Source: Chryseobacterium sp. 7
GTDB taxonomy: Bacteria; Bacteroidota; Bacteroidia; Flavobacteriales; Weeksellaceae
Assembly: GCF_003663845.1 (NCBI RefSeq)
Contig: NZ_RCCA01000001.1
Coordinates: 496,001-560,000 of the forward strand
DNA length: 64,000 nucleotides
Direction of reading: 5' to 3'
Both the position numbers and the translations under genes were made by a program. Positions 53,396-63,078 of the stretch are shown here, piece by piece. Position 1 is the first letter of the stretch. Every line of letters begins with the position of its first letter. The notes beneath the pieces were generated by a model. It was not told where the DNA came from. It saw only the letters and a list, made by a program, of their open reading frames with translations, and did no database searches.

Positions 53396-53428
53396 AAAAG
53401 CTGAGAAAAATTTCTCAGCTTTTTTATT
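53391..53428. terminator. Bidirectional terminator between membrane-protein and SPOR genes
   Basis: 18-bp perfect arms (53391-53408, 53411-53428) with a 2-nt loop and stem core GCTGAGAAA/TTTCTCAGC. It overlaps the stop codon of the membrane-protein gene. Confidence 0.92.
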
Positions 53429-53448
53429 TATTTCGAGTAGAAACTTTT

Positions 53449-54006
53449 CTATTTTGCTTCCGCACAGAAAATTCTGTACTGTACTGCCATTGCAGATTTA
53501 AAATACTCTCTGATTTTAGAAAGATCACTTGCCGCACTCTGCTTAGTGAAATAACTTCCTGCCAAAATTTTATAGTTAGGCCTTAAAGAAGCATCCGTTT
53601 CCACTTTAAGGTTAGGGAATCTTTTTCTGAAATAAGACTTTACCTCATTGGCTTCTTCGTTACTTTTCACCGTTGTAATCTGGATTTTAAACCCTAAAAT
53701 TCTAGGATTTTTACTACAAATTTCGGCATTGGTAAGCGCTCTGTTCGGAACATAAATTTTGGGAGGTTTTGTACTGATCCCTGTAGAAATTCCGCTATCA
53801 CCAGAACTGAAATCTTTTGAAGAATTGGTGGGTGTCACTTTAGCACATTTTCCTTCAATTCCTTCCAAAGCAGCATTTATTTTAGAATCCATAGTCATAA
53901 CAAGCTCCGTCCCGGAAAGGGTGTCCTTTTTAACAACTTGCTGGGCTCCAACACTATAAAAACCAAATAGTGATAATATCGAAAATATTTTGATCAAATT
54001 TCTCAT
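53449..54006 (-). CDS. Exported SPOR-domain protein
   Basis: 185 aa with a signal peptide ending in SVGAQ. Residues about 105-180 form a SPOR domain (GFKIQITTVKSNEEANEVKSYFRKRFP ... NYKILAGSYFTKQSAASDL). SPOR domains bind denuded glycan strands. The linker is Ser/Gly/Thr-rich. Single gene, role in cell-wall or division likely but unspecified. Confidence 0.85.
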   Translation of the reverse strand: MRNLIKIFSILSLFGFYSVGAQQVVKKDTLSGTELVMTMDSKINAALEGIEGKCAKVTPTNSSKDFSSGDSGISTGISTKPPKIYVPNRALTNAEICSKNPRILGFKIQITTVKSNEEANEVKSYFRKRFPNLKVETDASLRPNYKILAGSYFTKQSAASDLSKIREYFKSAMAVQYRIFCAEAK

Positions 54007-54135
54007 TTAAACTTGTTTGCGCAAATTTATACAAATTAAAAAACTATACCAAACTAGTTATTTAGAATCAATACAAATTAAACGTAAATGATATTTTCCC
54101 TTTTCGATATACCGTTAAATTCCTGTTAAAAATAT

Positions 54136-54143
54136 TATTTTTG
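54136..54143 (+). promoter_or_regulatory. -7 element of the act operon
   Basis: TATTTTTG, 47 bp before the actA ATG; no good -33 TTTG at the expected distance. Confidence 0.4.
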
Positions 54144-54190
54144 CGGAATTGATTGAATGTTCAATAATTTACTAACATAAGATAATTTAA

Positions 54191-55549
54191 ATGATTAGTT
54201 GGAGAAAGCATTATAAAAAAACGTTGATCGCAATAGGCTTATTGCTATCAACCAGTGCTTCATTTTACGGGCAAGACGGCGATCCTAAAAACGGAGAGAA
54301 ACTTTTCAAAGCGAATTGTACTGCATGTCACGCGCTGGACAAACAAGTTGTTGGACCACCATTAAAGGGGGTTGTAGAACGAGTAAAGACAGAAGGTGGT
54401 GTAGACAAAGATTGGCTTCACAAGTGGATCAAAGACAACAAAGCTCTAAGGGCTTCTGGGGATAAATACGCCAATGAGATTTTTGAAAAGTTTAATAAGA
54501 CTGAAATGCAGGTCTTTCCAAATCTTACAGATAAGGATATTGACGACATTTTAGCTTTCACGACTAATCCTCCTGCTCCGGAAGAGAAAAAGCCGGAGGC
54601 AACACCTGCAGCTGACGCTACTGCGGCAGCACCTGCAGACAAAACAACAACAAACGTTGTCATCATTTCACTTTTAGCGATCGCAGGTTTACTGGTTTGG
54701 ATCTTGGTTAAACTAAGACAATTGGTAACGTTAGGTCAGTCTGAAGAATTAGCAGGATTGAATGAAACAAGAGTTCGTTCGTTCAGTGAAATGTATGAGA
54801 AATTCCACTACATCGGGAAAGGTTTACTGGCAATTCTTGCTATTCTGGCCGCTTACGGAGTATGGAACTGGTTAATGTGGATCGGGGTTTACAAAGGTTA
54901 TAAGCCTGAGCAACCTATCTACTTCTCTCACAAAATCCACGCTGGAGAACAGAAAATTGACTGTCAGTTATGTCACTCTAGTGCTAAATACGGAAAAGTA
55001 TCTGAAATTCCTTCTATGAACGTTTGTATGAACTGTCACAGAACAATTTCTGAATACAACAAAGATCACTACATGGAGCCAGGAAAAGATAAGGCATTCT
55101 ATGATGGCGAAATCCAGAAGATCTATGCAGCAACAGGTTGGGATCCTGCAAAACAACAGTACACAGGAAAAACACAGCCGGTTGAATGGACAAGAATCCA
55201 CAACATGCCAGACTTTGTTTACTTCAACCACTCTCAGCACGTAGTAGCAGGTGAGCAGGCAATCATCAATTCTTTCAACAAAAAGAATCCTAACAACAAA
55301 ATTGATGTTGTTTGTAAGGCTTGTCACGGTAAAATTGATACTATGAATGTTGTTCAGATGGCTAACGACTTTACTATGGGATGGTGTATCGAGTGCCACA
55401 GAACGACTGAAGTTGATATGAACAACGGTTATAATAAAGAGTACTTCAAAAATCTACATGACAAGTTGAAAAAACAGTATCCACAAGATGGAGGTAAGAT
55501 CACTGTAGATGCAATTGGAGGTCTTGAGTGTGGTAAATGTCATTATTAA
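54191..55549 (+). CDS. actA: Alternative complex III subunit ActA, multihaem cytochrome c
   Basis: 452 aa with six CxxCH motifs: CTACH (43-47) in an N-terminal class I cytochrome domain with KTEMQVF as probable Met ligand, then two TM stretches around 155-225, then CQLCH, CMNCH, CKACH, CIECH and CGKCH. The last five match the pentahaem ActA core. The N-terminal monohaem domain makes this ORF hexahaem. It transfers electrons in the quinol:cytochrome c/oxygen reductase complex. First gene of actABCDEF, 23 bp before actB. Confidence 0.93.
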   Translation: MISWRKHYKKTLIAIGLLLSTSASFYGQDGDPKNGEKLFKANCTACHALDKQVVGPPLKGVVERVKTEGGVDKDWLHKWIKDNKALRASGDKYANEIFEKFNKTEMQVFPNLTDKDIDDILAFTTNPPAPEEKKPEATPAADATAAAPADKTTTNVVIISLLAIAGLLVWILVKLRQLVTLGQSEELAGLNETRVRSFSEMYEKFHYIGKGLLAILAILAAYGVWNWLMWIGVYKGYKPEQPIYFSHKIHAGEQKIDCQLCHSSAKYGKVSEIPSMNVCMNCHRTISEYNKDHYMEPGKDKAFYDGEIQKIYAATGWDPAKQQYTGKTQPVEWTRIHNMPDFVYFNHSQHVVAGEQAIINSFNKKNPNNKIDVVCKACHGKIDTMNVVQMANDFTMGWCIECHRTTEVDMNNGYNKEYFKNLHDKLKKQYPQDGGKITVDAIGGLECGKCHY

Positions 55550-55572
55550 TAACTAAAAAATTAGAAGTATAA

Positions 55573-58500
55573 ATGGCTTCAAACAAAATACAATTCAGAA
55601 GTATTCATGAACTTAAAGACCCAGCTTTAAATGGAAAGCTGGCTCTTAAAGAGTTTCAGGAAGAAATTCCGGTAGAAGATTTCCTTGGAGATGCTGAGAA
55701 AAACGGATCAAGTACTTCAAGAAGAGATTTCCTTAAATTATTAGGATTCTCAACAGCAGCAGTTACTTTGGCTGCCTGCGAAGCTCCGGTAATCAAAACA
55801 ATCCCTTACGTGGTAAAACCACATGATATTATTCCGGGGGTTCCTAATTATTATGCATCAACATATTTTGACGGTTTCGATTTCGCTAGTGTTTTAGTAA
55901 AAACCCGTGAAGGTAGACCTATCAAAATTGATCCAAACCCAGCTGCTGGTGATTTAGGTAAAACAAACGCAAGAGCTCAGGCAAGTGTACTTTCTCTTTA
56001 TGATAATGATAAAGTAAAGCAGCCTAAACTAGACGGTAAAGACGAAACTTTCGATAAAGTAGACAGCTTTGTTCTTAAAGGTTTAGAAGAAGCTAAAGCG
56101 TCAGGTAAAAAGATTGTGCTTTTATCACATTCTTTTGCTTCGCCTACTTTCAAAAAGCTATTCGGTGAATTCAAAGCTAAATATCCTACAGCAGAATTAG
56201 TAACTTATGATGCTTTCCCTTACTCTGCAGCATTAGATGCAGCTCAGGAAGTATTCGGACAGAGAGCGTTACCTGTTTATGACCTTAAAGGTTCAGAATT
56301 GGTAGTTTCTTTCCAGGCTGATTTCTTAGGAGATTATAACGCTTCAAGCTTAGAAACTTCTTATGCAGCAGCAAGAAAGCCAGGTCAAAACATGTTGAGA
56401 CACGTTCAGGTGGAATCTAACATGTCATTAACCGGTGCTAATGCTGACTCAAGATACAGATTAAAGCCAAGTGCAGTAAACAAAACTTTAGTTGAAGTTT
56501 ACAACGCAATCGTTGGTGGTGGTACTACAGATAAGACTGCTACTGAAATTGCTAACGAATTGAAAGCAAAAGGAAGCAAAGCTGTTGTTTTTGCTGACGG
56601 TTCTAAAGGAGCACAGGTTTTAGCACACTTAATCAACCAAAAATTAGGATCAGTAGCTTTCACAGGTAAAGCGAACTTCCTTAAAGAATTTGATAAAGCA
56701 AGATACCAGGAATTCTTAGGATGGGTAAATGCGGGTCAGGTTGGGGTATTAATTACCAACAATGTAGACCCTATCTACTCTCATCCAAAAGGAGAAGATT
56801 TCAAAAAATCTTTATCTAAAGTTTCTTATGTAATTGCTGTAGCTGATAAGAAAAATGAAATGTACAAAGCAGCGAAAGCTGTAATTCCAGTAGCAAACTG
56901 GTTAGAGTCTTGGGGAGATATCGAACCACAGACTGGTGTATATTCATTAATGCAGCCTACAATTCAGAAGATCTACAAATCAAGACAGATTGAAGAATCT
57001 CTATTGGTTTGGAAGAACGGTAAAAACAATGCTGCAAACAACTACTATGATTATTTAAAAGCTAGCTCAGCTTCAATCTTAGGTGCTACATCTTTCAACA
57101 AAGCATTGTACAACGGTATTACTACTTCTAATAATGCAACAACATTAGCTTACGCAGGTGGAAACGCCGCTCAAGCTGTTGCAGAACTAGGCAACTTCAA
57201 ACCTTCTGAATTAGAATTGGTATTATATACTAAGACTTCTATGGGAGATGGTACTCAGGCAAACAACCCTTGGTTGCAGGAACTACCGGATCCATTGACA
57301 AGAATGTCTTGGGATAACTACTTGACAATTTCTCCCAAAGATGCAGAGAAGTTTGCTATTGATAACGATCTTAACGCGAGAATGCAGTTAGATGGTTCTA
57401 TTGTAAACCTTACTGTAAACGGAGTAACAATAAAAGATGTTCCTGTATTTATTCAGCCTGGTCAGGCAGAAGGATCTGTAGGTCTTGCCCTTGGTTATGG
57501 TAAGAAAAACTCAGGAGCTACTGCAGATACCGGAGTAAATGCTTATCCTTTATTTGACGGCTCTAACCTGGCTGTTTCAGGGGTTAAAATTGAAAAAACA
57601 GGAGAAGACCACGAATTTGCAGGTATCCAGCTTCAAAATACATTAATGGGTCGTTATGAAATCGCTAAAGAAGTTCCTTTAGCTGAATTCATCAATGTTC
57701 CTTTTGATGATGAGCACAAAGGATGGAACAAGCCTTTGGAATACCACACTATCAGTGGAGCTCTTCCAGCAAGAAAAATAGACCTTTGGGATGCTTTCGA
57801 TGATACAGATGGACCTCACTTCAACCTATCTATCGACTTGAACTCATGTACAGGTTGTGGAGCTTGTGTAATTGCTTGTCAGGCAGAAAACAACGTTCCT
57901 GTAGTAGGTAAAGAAGAAGTAAGAATGTCGAGAGATATGTATTGGTTAAGAATTGACCGTTACTATTCTTCAAGACAGAAAGTAGAAGTATACGAAGGAT
58001 TGAAAGAAGGAATGGCTGTACCTGAATTGTATGGTACTGCTTTCGGAGACGGAGGTGCATTAAACCACCCTGCAGACAATCCGGATGTAATCTTCCAACC
58101 AGTAATGTGTCAGCACTGTAACCACGCTCCTTGTGAAACTGTATGTCCGGTAGCGGCTACTTCACACGGTAAGCAAGGTCAAAACCATATGGCTTACAAC
58201 AGATGTATCGGTACAAGATATTGTGCAAACAACTGTCCGTACAAAGTAAGACGTTTCAACTGGTTTACGTATAACCTAAATGACAAGTTCGATTTCAACA
58301 TGAACAACGATTTAGGAAGAATGGTACTTAACCCAGACGTAGTTGTAAGAACTAGAGGGGTAATGGAGAAATGTTCAATGTGTATCCAGGAAACTCAGGC
58401 TACTATTTTAGCGGCTAAGAGAGAGAACAGAAAAGTAACAGATGCTGAGTTTAAGAACTCTTGTGCTTGTGCTGCTGCTTGTTCTACCGGATCAATGACT

Positions 58501-58638
58501 TTCGGAGACATGAATGATAAAGAGTCTGAAGTTAGAGATTTATATTCTAGCAACAGAAGATATTATTTACTAGAGGAGATCGGAACAAAACCAAACGTGT
58601 TCTATCACACTAAAGTAAGAAACAGAGTAGAAAAATAA
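55573..58638 (+). CDS. actB: Alternative complex III subunit ActB (molybdopterin-like plus Fe-S)
   Basis: 1021 aa. A Tat-type RRDFLKLLGFSTAAVTLAAC segment near residue 50 combines twin Arg with a lipobox-like Cys. The middle about 650 residues are a molybdopterin-oxidoreductase fold; in known ActB it lacks the cofactor. The C-terminal part carries four Fe-S binding sets: CTGCGACVIAC, CQHCNHAPCETVC, CIGTRYCANNC and CSMC. Periplasm-facing electron conduit between ActC and the haems of ActA. Confidence 0.94.
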   Translation: MASNKIQFRSIHELKDPALNGKLALKEFQEEIPVEDFLGDAEKNGSSTSRRDFLKLLGFSTAAVTLAACEAPVIKTIPYVVKPHDIIPGVPNYYASTYFDGFDFASVLVKTREGRPIKIDPNPAAGDLGKTNARAQASVLSLYDNDKVKQPKLDGKDETFDKVDSFVLKGLEEAKASGKKIVLLSHSFASPTFKKLFGEFKAKYPTAELVTYDAFPYSAALDAAQEVFGQRALPVYDLKGSELVVSFQADFLGDYNASSLETSYAAARKPGQNMLRHVQVESNMSLTGANADSRYRLKPSAVNKTLVEVYNAIVGGGTTDKTATEIANELKAKGSKAVVFADGSKGAQVLAHLINQKLGSVAFTGKANFLKEFDKARYQEFLGWVNAGQVGVLITNNVDPIYSHPKGEDFKKSLSKVSYVIAVADKKNEMYKAAKAVIPVANWLESWGDIEPQTGVYSLMQPTIQKIYKSRQIEESLLVWKNGKNNAANNYYDYLKASSASILGATSFNKALYNGITTSNNATTLAYAGGNAAQAVAELGNFKPSELELVLYTKTSMGDGTQANNPWLQELPDPLTRMSWDNYLTISPKDAEKFAIDNDLNARMQLDGSIVNLTVNGVTIKDVPVFIQPGQAEGSVGLALGYGKKNSGATADTGVNAYPLFDGSNLAVSGVKIEKTGEDHEFAGIQLQNTLMGRYEIAKEVPLAEFINVPFDDEHKGWNKPLEYHTISGALPARKIDLWDAFDDTDGPHFNLSIDLNSCTGCGACVIACQAENNVPVVGKEEVRMSRDMYWLRIDRYYSSRQKVEVYEGLKEGMAVPELYGTAFGDGGALNHPADNPDVIFQPVMCQHCNHAPCETVCPVAATSHGKQGQNHMAYNRCIGTRYCANNCPYKVRRFNWFTYNLNDKFDFNMNNDLGRMVLNPDVVVRTRGVMEKCSMCIQETQATILAAKRENRKVTDAEFKNSCACAAACSTGSMTFGDMNDKESEVRDLYSSNRRYYLLEEIGTKPNVFYHTKVRNRVEK

Positions 58639-58663
58639 AGTTTAAATAATAAATAGGTAAAAA

Positions 58664-60061
58664 ATGTCAGGACATTACGAAGCTCCGATAAGGGAACCTC
58701 TAATTATTGGTCACAAAACTTATCACGATATCACAGAAGATATTGCACGACCTATCGAAGAAAGAGCAGGTAAATTATGGTGGATCTCATTATATGCTGC
58801 ACTAGTTCTATTCCTCTATGGATTCGGCTGTATCGCTTACACTATCGGGACAGGTATTGGAGCATGGGGGCTTAACAGAACTATTAACTGGGGTTGGGAT
58901 ATTACCAACTTCGTATGGTGGGTAGGTATCGGTCACGCCGGGACCCTAATCTCCGCAGTATTATTATTATTTAGACAGAGATGGAGAATGTCTGTAAACA
59001 GATCTGCAGAGGCGATGACGATCTTTGCGGTTGTACAGGCAGCAATCTTCCCTGTAATTCACATGGGTAGAGTTTGGGTTGGATACTGGGTATTCCCTTT
59101 ACCAAACCAATTCGGTTCTCTTTGGGGGAACTTCAACTCTCCTCTACTTTGGGACGTATTTGCGATCTCTACGTATTTCTCGGTATCAACTGTATTCTGG
59201 TTCATGGGACTAATCCCTGACTTTGCAATGATCAGAGATAGAGCTAAAACTCCTTGGACTAGAAAAATTTATACATTCCTGGCATTCGGTTGGGGTGGTA
59301 AAGCAAAACACTGGCAAAGATTCGAAGAACTTTCTTTGGTTCTTGCAGGTTTGGCAACTCCACTTGTATTCTCAGTACACACTACCGTATCTTTTGACTT
59401 CGCAACTTCGGTAATTAAAGGATGGCACTCTACGATCTATCCTCCTTACTTCGTTGCAGGAGCAATCTTCTCAGGATTTGCAATGGTACAAACACTATTG
59501 TTGATCGCTAGAAAAGTTTGTCACTTAGAAGAATACATCACAATGTATCATATCGAAATTATGAACATCGTAATCGTTCTTACAGGTGGTATGGTAACGG
59601 TAGCTTATGCAACTGAATATTTCATCGGATGGTACTCAGGATCTAGATTTGAAGATTTCACATATCTTTCTCCGGGTGCTGCTGTAGGACCTTACTGGTG
59701 GGCATTCTGGTCATTGATCATCTGTAACCTTGTGGTTCCTGCTTCATTCTGGTTCAAAAGACTTAGAACGAACATTATCTGGACATTCATTGTTGCATTA
59801 ATCATCAACATCGGTATGTGGTTTGAGCGTTTTGATATCATCGTTATCAACCTTTCAAGAGACTACTTACCAGGATCATGGACAATGTTTAAGCCAACGA
59901 TCATTGATGTGGGTGTATATTTAGGAACTATCGGATTCTTCTCTGTATTATTCTTATTATACGCAAGAACATTCCCTGTAATTGCACAGGCTGAATTAAA
60001 ATCGATTTTGAAAATCTCAGGTGAAACTTATAAAGCAAAAGAAGGAGATGAGCACCACTAA
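58664..60061 (+). CDS. actC: Alternative complex III subunit ActC (NrfD-like membrane protein)
   Basis: 465 aa with about 10 TM segments, NrfD/PsrC family; quinol-binding membrane subunit. N-terminal REPLIIGHKTYHDI and WWISLYAALVLFLYGFGC are typical. Its end overlaps actD by 14 bp. Confidence 0.95.
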   Translation: MSGHYEAPIREPLIIGHKTYHDITEDIARPIEERAGKLWWISLYAALVLFLYGFGCIAYTIGTGIGAWGLNRTINWGWDITNFVWWVGIGHAGTLISAVLLLFRQRWRMSVNRSAEAMTIFAVVQAAIFPVIHMGRVWVGYWVFPLPNQFGSLWGNFNSPLLWDVFAISTYFSVSTVFWFMGLIPDFAMIRDRAKTPWTRKIYTFLAFGWGGKAKHWQRFEELSLVLAGLATPLVFSVHTTVSFDFATSVIKGWHSTIYPPYFVAGAIFSGFAMVQTLLLIARKVCHLEEYITMYHIEIMNIVIVLTGGMVTVAYATEYFIGWYSGSRFEDFTYLSPGAAVGPYWWAFWSLIICNLVVPASFWFKRLRTNIIWTFIVALIINIGMWFERFDIIVINLSRDYLPGSWTMFKPTIIDVGVYLGTIGFFSVLFLLYARTFPVIAQAELKSILKISGETYKAKEGDEHH

Positions 60062-60569
60062 AATTGTATACGGACTTTATGCTGACGACGACGATTTAAT
60101 GAACGGCGTTAAAGCATTCAACGATAAAGGAATCGCAATAAACGAGGTTTATACTCCGTTTCCGGTTCACGGACTAGACAAGGCTTTAGGGTTAAAGAAA
60201 ACCAGAATTTCTGATGCTGCATTCTTATATGCTCTTTATGGTGTTACTATTGGTGCTACTGTAACCTGGTATGTAATGAACCATGACTGGCCACAGAATA
60301 TTGGTGGTAAACCAGCTTTTGACTGGGCACACAATATGCCGGCATTCGTAGTTCCAATGTTCGAATTAATGGTATTCTGCGCAGCTCACATGATGTCTTT
60401 AACTTTCTTGGTTAGAAACAAAATGTACCCGGGAGCTCCAGCTCAGAATCCAGATCCAAGAACTACTGATGATAAATTCATGATGGAATTTGTAACTGAA
60501 GATGTAGAATCTGTAAAACAGTTGCTTATTGAAACTGGAGTTGAAGAAATAACTGTTAAAGACGCTTAA
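60048..60569 (+). CDS. actD: Alternative complex III subunit ActD (DUF3341)
   Basis: 173 aa from the ATG at 60048 (MSTTKIVYGLYADDDDL); the upstream ATG at 60021 lies well inside actC. N-terminal soluble domain, two TM segments around 55-115, C-terminal acidic part ESVKQLLIETGVEEI. GAAGGAG lies directly before the ATG. Confidence 0.93.
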   Translation: MSTTKIVYGLYADDDDLMNGVKAFNDKGIAINEVYTPFPVHGLDKALGLKKTRISDAAFLYALYGVTIGATVTWYVMNHDWPQNIGGKPAFDWAHNMPAFVVPMFELMVFCAAHMMSLTFLVRNKMYPGAPAQNPDPRTTDDKFMMEFVTEDVESVKQLLIETGVEEITVKDA

Positions 60570-60570
60570 A

Positions 60571-61257
60571 ATGAAAAAGAATGTATTAAAAATTACAGCA
60601 GTTTTAGGTTTAACAACAGTTTTACTTAACTCTTGCGGACCAAAGGAGAATACTCCGTTGGTATATTTCCCGGATATGTATTTTCCGGTAGCTTATGATC
60701 CATTGATGAAAGCTCAAGATGCTTATTCAGATCATGAAAATGAAATTCCTGCTTTTGTTAAAAATAATGGTGCAACAGGTCTTTCTCCAGTAGAAGGATC
60801 AGTTCCTCAAAATAAAGACGGTGTTTTTGAAGAAAGCTTATTACCTAAGAATGTTGACGAGTACAACGCAGGGTATGATGCTTCTAAAAAACTTACAGTA
60901 TCTCCTCTGAACCCAGCTAATGTAGCTAAGGATCTTGAAAGAGGTAAAGTATTGTTTGATCACACTTGTGCTGCATGTCACGGAACAGGAGGTGATGGAC
61001 AAGGACCTATCGTACAAAGTGGAGCATTCTCTGGAGTGCCTAACTATGCTGACAGAGAAATTACTGTAGGATCTGTTCATTATGTATTAACAAATGGTAG
61101 AAACGCGATGGGATCTTATGCAGGACAACTAAACGCTGGAGACAGATGGAGAGTTGCAATGTATGTGATGAGCGCTTTCAAAAAAGGAGCAGCAGCACCA
61201 GCGGCGGCAGCTACTACTGAAGCAAAACCTGAAACTACTACTGAAACTAAAAAATAA
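60571..61257 (+). CDS. actE: Alternative complex III subunit ActE, monohaem cytochrome c lipoprotein
   Basis: 228 aa. Lipobox VLLNSC lipidates C22; haem site CAACH in TCAACHGTGGDGQGP; the distal part contains GRNAMGSYAGQL with a likely Met ligand. An Ala/Thr-rich tail follows. It starts 1 bp after the actD stop. Confidence 0.93.
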   Translation: MKKNVLKITAVLGLTTVLLNSCGPKENTPLVYFPDMYFPVAYDPLMKAQDAYSDHENEIPAFVKNNGATGLSPVEGSVPQNKDGVFEESLLPKNVDEYNAGYDASKKLTVSPLNPANVAKDLERGKVLFDHTCAACHGTGGDGQGPIVQSGAFSGVPNYADREITVGSVHYVLTNGRNAMGSYAGQLNAGDRWRVAMYVMSAFKKGAAAPAAAATTEAKPETTTETKK

Positions 61258-61265
61258 GAAAAGAA

Positions 61266-62597
61266 ATGTATAGTTTTTCACCAAAATTAAAATCAACTTC
61301 TTTAATACTTCTTGTTGCAGGTTTAGTGCTATTTGGTATTGGTTTCTTTATGAACAAAGGAATCTCTACTGAGAAGATTGAACAAATGATGGAAGCTGTT
61401 CATGCTTCAGGTCATGATGCACCTACTCACTCAAGTGAAATGATAGGACCTCAAGATCATGCTGCTCACCTTGAGCATGCTACTCTACAGATCCACAATC
61501 AGCCTTTAGCGGCAATACATTTTGTAGCTGTATTTTTCTTCGGAGTAAGTTGTGCTGTATTATTCTTCTATTGTATTCAGCACGCTGCACACGCAGGTTG
61601 GCCAATTATTATTACAAGAGTAATGGAAGCTATTGCTTCTTATATTCCATACGGAGGAGCTATTTTGATCATCTTAATGCTTTTAAATATCTTCCACCAA
61701 GGACACCTTTTCCACTGGATGGATCCGGATTTGACAGATCCTAACTCTGCTCATTTCGATGTGATCTTATTCGAAAAGAAAAGATTCCTGAATATTCCTT
61801 TCTATGCTATCAGAACGTTCATCTATGTACTAGGTGCCTCTTTCTTCGCTTGGAAACTGAAGGCTCAGTCTAAAAAAGTAGACGAAACAAAATCAAAAGT
61901 AGAATATCAATTCCTTTACAGATGGGCTGTAGGATATATTGCATTCTTCGGATTTGCTTCTGCTGCCTGGGCTTGGGACTGGTTGATGTCTATTGACCCT
62001 CACTGGTACTCTACAATGTATATCTGGTATTCAATGGTGAGCTGCCTTTCAAGTGGTATTGCTGTAATCATTTTACTAAGTGTATACCTTAAGAAAAACG
62101 GATTCCTTCCTCAGTTCAATGACAATCACTTACACGATTTAGGAGTTTTCCTTTTCGCTACAAGTATGCTTTGGACATATACATGGTTCGCTCAGTTCAT
62201 GCTTTATTGGTATGCAAACGTTCCGGAAGAGGTTAACTACTTCTTTGGAAGATTCCAGCACTATGGTACAACATTCTTACCAATGTTGATCGTAAACTTC
62301 TTATTACCTTTATTGGTATTAGTAAGCAGCAGTATCAAGAGAAACTACAAAGTTGTTACAACAATGGCTGTAGTAGTGATCTTAGGACACATTCTGGATT
62401 ATTTCAATATGGTAATGCCGGGAACGGTAGGACCTTACTGGAACACTCCTGAAGTATTCATCCTTATCTTGGGAGCTTTATTATTCGTAATCGGATTATT
62501 TATGTTTACTGTACTTTCAGCTTTATCTAAACTGAAGCTGATCCCTACAGGAAACCCATTCTTACACGAATCTGAAATTTATGAGTATCCTTTCTAA
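61266..62597 (+). CDS. actF: Alternative complex III subunit ActF (membrane protein)
   Basis: 443 aa with about 10 TM segments, distantly similar to ActC; His-rich loop HASGHDAPTHSSEMIGPQDHAAHLEH at about 45-75. Last gene of the operon. No cytochrome oxidase genes follow: a terminator comes directly after. Confidence 0.93.
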   Translation: MYSFSPKLKSTSLILLVAGLVLFGIGFFMNKGISTEKIEQMMEAVHASGHDAPTHSSEMIGPQDHAAHLEHATLQIHNQPLAAIHFVAVFFFGVSCAVLFFYCIQHAAHAGWPIIITRVMEAIASYIPYGGAILIILMLLNIFHQGHLFHWMDPDLTDPNSAHFDVILFEKKRFLNIPFYAIRTFIYVLGASFFAWKLKAQSKKVDETKSKVEYQFLYRWAVGYIAFFGFASAAWAWDWLMSIDPHWYSTMYIWYSMVSCLSSGIAVIILLSVYLKKNGFLPQFNDNHLHDLGVFLFATSMLWTYTWFAQFMLYWYANVPEEVNYFFGRFQHYGTTFLPMLIVNFLLPLLVLVSSSIKRNYKVVTTMAVVVILGHILDYFNMVMPGTVGPYWNTPEVFILILGALLFVIGLFMFTVLSALSKLKLIPTGNPFLHESEIYEYPF

Positions 62598-62617
62598 GGA
62601 CTCGTAACAAAATAAAC

Positions 62618-62653
62618 AAAAGACCGATCGTCATCATGATGATCGGTCTTTTT
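62618..62653 (+). terminator. Terminator of the act operon
   Basis: AGACCGATC/GATCGGTCT with inner pairs to near closure, then TTTTTT. The following 62665-62860 stretch is AT-rich with nothing recognised. Confidence 0.92.
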
Positions 62654-62865
62654 TATTAAAATAGAAGTCAGTCGACGAAAAATAAAGTTTTGTGCGTTAA
62701 AATTTTCTATACTTCACTTAAATTTCTAAGACTCCTCAACTTCCCTATCTTTTAAATTCAATTTAAAAACGCAGGGCTTTCATAAAATAAAATTGAATCC
62801 ATTCCACCGAATCATCCAGAGTAAGGCTCTGAATATAATTGTTTAAATTTTAATTATTTTTTTAA

Positions 62866-62901
62866 CACGACGAGTTTTGTCGCACCCCCCTTGTACTTTT
62901 G
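62866..62901 (+). promoter_or_regulatory. WYL-type operator plus promoter before the aerolysin-like gene
   Basis: CGAC-GAGTTTT-GTCG (62868-62882), 11 bp, TACTTTTG (62894-62901). Apart from two bases the operator stretch AACACGACnnGTTTTGTCGC is identical to that before the WYL regulator, with the same spacing to the -7 element. The gene starts 177 bp further on, leaving a long leader. Confidence 0.6.
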
Positions 62902-63078
62902 TGTCAGTAATTAAATAAAGAGAATCCTAGGCAGTACTTTTATTTAATAACCAGTCAATAAAGAATGTTATGCTTGTATGTGCGCAGTACAAAATAAACA
63001 GGAAATATTGATTTTAAAAACTCCATATCAAGATATAGGGTAAAACACAAATCTTAATAATTAATTTATAATTTTAAA

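Noticed and set aside
62665..62860. Small ORFs in the act / aerolysin-like intergenic region
   Set aside because: Only frames of under 20 codons with no leader or motif were found.
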